This document shows, piece by piece, positions 6,032-9,431 of a DNA stretch of 9,431 nucleotides; positions within the stretch are counted from its first letter, which is position 1; each line of letters starts with the position of its first letter. The translations under genes and the position numbers were made by a program. The notes under the pieces are model-generated. The model did not search any database. It had not been told where the DNA came from and saw only the letters and a list, made by a program, of their open reading frames with translations. This DNA is from Peptoniphilaceae bacterium (GTDB taxonomy: Bacteria > Bacillota > Clostridia > Tissierellales > Peptoniphilaceae): positions 1 to 9,431 of the forward strand of contig JASLJE010000052.1 in assembly GCA_030152565.1 (NCBI GenBank), in the 5' to 3' direction.

Positions 6032-7135
6032 ATGAAGGATTATGAAATATATATGAGACAGGCCATAGACCTAGCCCTAAAGGGAAAGGGAAAAACCAAG
6101 ACTAATCCTATGGTTGGAGCCATTCTTGTCAAGGATGGGAAAATTATAGGCCAGGGCTACCATAGGTATTTTGGGGGACCTCATGCTGAGGAAGAGGCTA
6201 TTTTATCAGCCAATACCAGCCTAGAGGGATCCAGTCTATACGTGAGTTTAGAACCTTGTTCCCACCAGGGCAAAAGATCCGCCTGTACTGATTTAATAAT
6301 AAAAAATAAAATTTCTAAGGTTATCATTGGGTCCAAAGATAAAAACCCAAAAGTTAGCGGTATTGAGATTTTAGAAAGAGCTGGCATAGAAGTGGTAAGT
6401 GGAGTTTTAGAAGATGAATGCGATCAAATAAACAAGGCGTTTTTCTATAGCATTCAAAGAAAAAAGCCCTATCTTATCTTAAAAACAGCTACCAGCCTGG
6501 ATGGAAAGATAGCCAGCTTTACAGGGGACTCCAAGTGGATTACAGGGCCTAAGGCCAGAGAGTATGGACGGGGCCTAAGAGGCCAGGTAGATGGAATCTT
6601 AGTTGGAATAAATACAGTCTTAAAGGACGACCCTAGTTTAACTACAAGAATTAAAGGCCTAGAAGATCCAGTAAGATTGGTTGCTGATTCCAGGCTTAGG
6701 ATTCCCTTGGATGCAAAAATAATAAACCAGGACTCAAATGCTCCCACCTATATTTTTACAACAGAGCATTGTGATCGAGATAAACTAAAGGCCTTGAAAA
6801 ACAAAAAGAATGTAAAGATATTCTTGACCAAGGCAGATAATCAGAGGGTGGATTTATCCTGTATTTTAGACATTTGCTACAAGGAAAACCTGGCTAGCGT
6901 CTTAGTAGAAGGCGGGGGGACAATTAATTATTCCCTCTTGGAAAAAGGACTTATAAATAAGGTCTATGCCTTTATTGCCCCCTTGTTTATAGGAGGAGAC
7001 AAGGCTCTTACTTCTGTTGAAGGACAAGGCATTGAGAAGGTAAAGGATGCCTACAAATTTAATTTTAGTCAAATAGAGAAAATCGAAGATGATATTTTGC
7101 TTATAGGAGAAAAAGATGTTTACAGGAATAGTTGA
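6032..7135 (+). CDS. ribD: Bifunctional riboflavin deaminase/reductase RibD
   Basis: This 367-aa enzyme carries out two consecutive steps on the pyrimidine intermediate from GTP: deamination, then NADPH-dependent reduction of the ribosyl side chain. The N-terminal cytidine-deaminase-type domain (about 1-145) has the zinc motif HAEEEAI with His51 and Glu53, and PCSHQGKRSAC with Cys76 and Cys85. The C-terminal dihydrofolate-reductase-like domain (about 147-360) shows KTATSLDGKIA (151-161), KWITGP, GINTVLKDDPSLTTR (192-206) and the dinucleotide loop VEGGGTI (292-298). Length is usual for full RibD. Translation starts at ATG 6032, backed by AAAGGAG. Its last 20 nt overlap ribE, so the two are coupled. 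It is the first gene of the FMN-controlled operon. Nothing in the sequence suggests damage. Confidence 0.97.
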   Translation: MKDYEIYMRQAIDLALKGKGKTKTNPMVGAILVKDGKIIGQGYHRYFGGPHAEEEAILSANTSLEGSSLYVSLEPCSHQGKRSACTDLIIKNKISKVIIGSKDKNPKVSGIEILERAGIEVVSGVLEDECDQINKAFFYSIQRKKPYLILKTATSLDGKIASFTGDSKWITGPKAREYGRGLRGQVDGILVGINTVLKDDPSLTTRIKGLEDPVRLVADSRLRIPLDAKIINQDSNAPTYIFTTEHCDRDKLKALKNKKNVKIFLTKADNQRVDLSCILDICYKENLASVLVEGGGTINYSLLEKGLINKVYAFIAPLFIGGDKALTSVEGQGIEKVKDAYKFNFSQIEKIEDDILLIGEKDVYRNS

Positions 7136-7751
7136 GGAAGTAGGTCAGGTTAAGTCCATAAGAAAAAACGGACAGGCCCTAGTTCTTACCATAGGGGCCA
7201 GTAAGGTTTTAGAAGATGTAAAAAAGGGAGATAGTATAGCTAGTAATGGAGTATGTTTGACAGTTACAGATTTTAAGCAGGATGAGTTTAGCGTAGATGC
7301 TGTTGAGGAAACTATTAAAAAAACCAACCTTTACGACCTAAGGCCAGGAGATCCAATCAATTTGGAAAGGGCCCTACAAGTAAATAGCAGGCTGGGAGGC
7401 CATATTTTACAAGGTCACGTGGATGGACTGGGACAGGTAAGGTCTATCAGGAAAAAAAAGATGTCTACTATCTTCGAGATAGGGGCTAAAAGAGAGATTA
7501 TGGACCTGGTTCTAGCCCAGGGATCTATAGGCATAAACGGTATAAGCTTAACTGTAAGCGAACTGGGAGAAGAAAGCTTTAAGGTTTCAATAATTCCCAC
7601 TAGCCTTAAAGAAACAAACTTAAAGAACTTAAGAGTTGGAGACCTGGTAAACCTGGAAACCGACCTTATAGGTAAATACATAAAAAAATATTTAGACGAA
7701 CAAAATACAAGTAAGATTGATAGAAAATTTTTAACAATAAATGGATTTTAG
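7116..7751 (+). CDS. ribE: Riboflavin synthase alpha subunit
   Basis: This 211-aa enzyme dismutates two molecules of 6,7-dimethyl-8-ribityllumazine to riboflavin. It consists of two lumazine-binding barrels with the same pattern. Domain 1 (about 1-96) begins with MFTGIVEEVG and carries SIASNGVCLTV (Cys48). Domain 2 (about 97-188) carries GHILQGHVDGLG (95-106) and GSIGINGISLTV (136-147). A C-terminal helix (about 187-198) serves trimer assembly in the family. The start overlaps ribD by 20 nt, with TAGGAG (7104-7109) inside ribD. The stop codon overlaps the AGGAGG of ribBA. Sometimes called ribC or ribB in Bacillus nomenclature. Confidence 0.97.
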   Translation: MFTGIVEEVGQVKSIRKNGQALVLTIGASKVLEDVKKGDSIASNGVCLTVTDFKQDEFSVDAVEETIKKTNLYDLRPGDPINLERALQVNSRLGGHILQGHVDGLGQVRSIRKKKMSTIFEIGAKREIMDLVLAQGSIGINGISLTVSELGEESFKVSIIPTSLKETNLKNLRVGDLVNLETDLIGKYIKKYLDEQNTSKIDRKFLTINGF

Positions 7752-7763
7752 GAGGATAGAAAA

Positions 7764-8966
7764 ATGAAGTTTAACACAATAGAGGAAGCTTTAGAGGACT
7801 TAAGACAAGGAAAAATGATCATAGTTACCGATGATCCTGATAGAGAAAATGAAGGCGATTTAATTATGGCAGCTGAATTTGCTACCACTGAGTCTATTAA
7901 CTTTATGGCTAAATTTGCCAAGGGATTAATCTGTATGCCTATGGCCAAGGAAGTGGCAGAAAAATTAGATTTGGGTCAAATGGTTAGTAAGAATACTGAT
8001 AACCATGAAACAGCCTTTACTGTATCTGTAGACCATATAGAAACTGGCACTGGAATCTCAGCCTATGAAAGGGCCTTAACAGCTAGGAAACTAGTAGATG
8101 ATCAGGCTAGGCCAGAAGACTTTAGAAGACCTGGCCATATGTTTCCCCTTGTAGCCAAGGACCATGGAGTCTTAGTTAGACAGGGACACACTGAAGCTAC
8201 AGTTGACCTGATGAAGTTGGCTGGACTTAAGGAGTGCGGTATCTGTTGTGAAATCATGGCTGATGATGGACTTATGATGAAAAGAACTGAGCTAATGGAT
8301 TTTGCCAAGGAAAACGATTTAACCTTTATAACCATAGCGGATTTAATTAAATACATAAAGAAAAATGAACGCCTGGTTGAGTGTGTATCTAAATCTAAAA
8401 TGCCTACTAAATATGGCGATTTTACAGCCTATGGCTATGTGGATTTGGTAAGTAAGGAACACCATATAGCCCTAGTCAAGGGAGACATTGGCGATGGTAG
8501 GGATGTTCTATGTAGGGTCCACTCAGAGTGTTTAACGGGTGATACCTTTGGATCTCTTAGGTGTGATTGTGGAGATCAATTACATAGGGCCATGGAAAAA
8601 ATTGAAGAAGAGGGCAGGGGTATCCTCCTATATATGAGGCAGGAAGGAAGAGGAATAGGTCTTATAAATAAATTAAAGGCCTATGAACTACAAGAAAGAG
8701 GCTTTGATACAGTAGATGCCAACCTGGAACTAGGCTTTGCTGAAGACTTAAGAGACTATCATACAGGGGCCCAAATTCTGGAAGATTTAGGAGTTAAAGA
8801 GTTAAGACTCTTAACCAATAATCCGGATAAAATATATCAACTACAAGATTATGGTATGGAAATAATCAAAAGAGAATCCTTGGAAATCAAGTCTCACAAG
8901 GAAGATGAATTTTATTTAAGAACCAAGAAGGAAAGAATGAACCATTTATTAAAAGAATTTGCTTAA
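7764..8966 (+). CDS. ribBA: Bifunctional DHBP synthase / GTP cyclohydrolase II RibBA
   Basis: This 400-aa fusion supplies both precursors of riboflavin. The N-terminal domain (1 to about 200) forms 3,4-dihydroxy-2-butanone 4-phosphate from ribulose-5-phosphate. It shows DDPDRENEGDL (23-33), FAKGLICMP (51-59), TGTGISAYERA (94-104) and RRPGHMFPL followed by RQGHTEATVDL (139-149), with Glu28 and His142 as expected metal ligands. The C-terminal domain (about 205-400) opens the GTP ring. HSECLTGDTFGSLRCDCGD (253-271) gives zinc ligands Cys256, Cys267 and Cys269, and MRQEGRGIGL (291-300), DLRDY (328-332) and LLTNNPDK (349-356) complete the active site. Both domains look intact. HGVL replaces the common GGVL near residue 134, a minor change. 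AGGAGG (7750-7755) overlaps the ribE stop, giving coupled translation. Confidence 0.97.
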   Translation: MKFNTIEEALEDLRQGKMIIVTDDPDRENEGDLIMAAEFATTESINFMAKFAKGLICMPMAKEVAEKLDLGQMVSKNTDNHETAFTVSVDHIETGTGISAYERALTARKLVDDQARPEDFRRPGHMFPLVAKDHGVLVRQGHTEATVDLMKLAGLKECGICCEIMADDGLMMKRTELMDFAKENDLTFITIADLIKYIKKNERLVECVSKSKMPTKYGDFTAYGYVDLVSKEHHIALVKGDIGDGRDVLCRVHSECLTGDTFGSLRCDCGDQLHRAMEKIEEEGRGILLYMRQEGRGIGLINKLKAYELQERGFDTVDANLELGFAEDLRDYHTGAQILEDLGVKELRLLTNNPDKIYQLQDYGMEIIKRESLEIKSHKEDEFYLRTKKERMNHLLKEFA

Positions 8967-8976
8967 GGAGAAAAAA

Positions 8977-9431
8977 ATGAGAGTTTATAATGGAAATTTA
9001 GTATCAGAGAAGAAGAAATACGCTATAATTGTGGCTAGGTTTAATGAATTTATCACTTCTAAACTTTTAGAGGGAAGTATGGATGGACTTTTAAGACATG
9101 GGGTAGAAGAAGATGAGATTGAAGTCTATTGGGTTCCTGGAGCCTTTGAAATACCTTTTCTTGCAAAGAAACTAGCCAGTAGTGAAAAGTATGATGCTGT
9201 TATTTGTCTAGGATCTGTTATTAGGGGAGCTACTAGCCACTATGACTATGTATGTGCAGAAGTATCAAAGGGCATAGCTAGCGTTGGTCTAGAAACAGGT
9301 ATACCAGTTATCTTTGGAGTCATCACTACAGAAAATATAGAACAGGCCATAGAAAGAGCTGGAAGTAAGAGTGGTAACAAGGGCTATGAAGCTGCCGTGT
9401 CAGCTATAGAAATGGTAAATCTTAGCTCTCT
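8977..9431 (+). CDS. ribH: 6,7-dimethyl-8-ribityllumazine synthase RibH (3' end cut by window)
   Basis: The gene is open to the last base: 151 codons plus 2 nt are visible without a stop, so only a few residues of the usual roughly 155-aa protein should be missing. RibH condenses DHBP with the ribitylaminopyrimidine. Recognisable pieces are IIVARFNEFITSKLLEG (17-33), VPGAFEIPF (53-61), CLGSVIRGATSHYDYV (77-92) with catalytic His88, PVIFGVITTEN (110-120) and ERAGSKSGNKG (126-136) with Arg127; His88 and Arg127 have the same numbers as in B. subtilis. AAGGAG (8965-8970) overlaps the ribBA stop, and the ATG lies 6 nt beyond. It is the fourth gene of the operon. The enzyme usually assembles into 60-subunit icosahedral or pentameric shells; which one applies here cannot be told. 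Confidence 0.96.
   Translation, partial: MRVYNGNLVSEKKKYAIIVARFNEFITSKLLEGSMDGLLRHGVEEDEIEVYWVPGAFEIPFLAKKLASSEKYDAVICLGSVIRGATSHYDYVCAEVSKGIASVGLETGIPVIFGVITTENIEQAIERAGSKSGNKGYEAAVSAIEMVNLSS

Noticed and set aside
6181..8356. Minus-strand open frames inside ribD, ribE and ribBA
   Set aside because: They mirror codon patterns of well-conserved plus-strand enzymes and lack start signals.
1..9431. Mobile element, CRISPR array or defence island
   Set aside because: No transposase, integrase, regularly spaced repeats, terminal repeats or known defence genes are visible. The base composition appears uniform by eye.

Overview
The window is an AT-rich chromosomal segment with strong AGGAGG-type ribosome binding sites, a T-box leader, an FMN riboswitch and U-tract intrinsic terminators. 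Together these point to a low-GC Gram-positive (Bacillota), probably an anaerobic clostridial or Tissierellia-type organism. The genus cannot be fixed from the sequence alone. I see no insertion sequence, integrase, phage gene, CRISPR array, tRNA or rRNA.

Layout. (1) Positions 55-291 hold a T-box leader with an isoleucine (ATC) specifier. It controls brnQ (313-1653), a branched-chain amino acid transporter. (2) A bidirectional terminator separates brnQ from a convergent minus-strand gene (1685-2389) for a membrane-anchored staphylococcal-nuclease-type protein with a small Cys/His C-terminal motif. (3) A divergent intergenic region of about 100 bp then starts a tight plus-strand operon: a stand-alone GyrI/Cass2-like effector-binding protein (2490-2888), a type-B carboxylesterase (2885-4378, ATGA overlap) and a PlsY-family acyltransferase (4382-4999). 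It ends at a long hairpin terminator. (4) A single AIM24/TIGR00266-type gene lies at 5095-5772. (5) A strong promoter (5792-5820), an FMN riboswitch (5843-5949) and a terminator (5983-6010) precede the riboflavin operon ribD-ribE-ribBA-ribH. The last gene runs off the right edge.

How the parts work together. The rib genes encode the complete route from GTP plus ribulose-5-phosphate to riboflavin apart from the dephosphorylation step. RibBA makes both precursors, RibD performs deamination and reduction, RibH makes lumazine and RibE makes riboflavin. FMN feeds back through the riboswitch. The leader sequence shows a 7-nt antiterminator pairing between the aptamer 5' strand and the terminator 5' arm. 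brnQ is controlled by the charging state of tRNA-Ile. The least understood part is the effector-binding protein/esterase/PlsY-like operon. It is the only place where an undescribed small-molecule function might hide, but the evidence is context only. Most of the window is ordinary, well-understood core metabolism.
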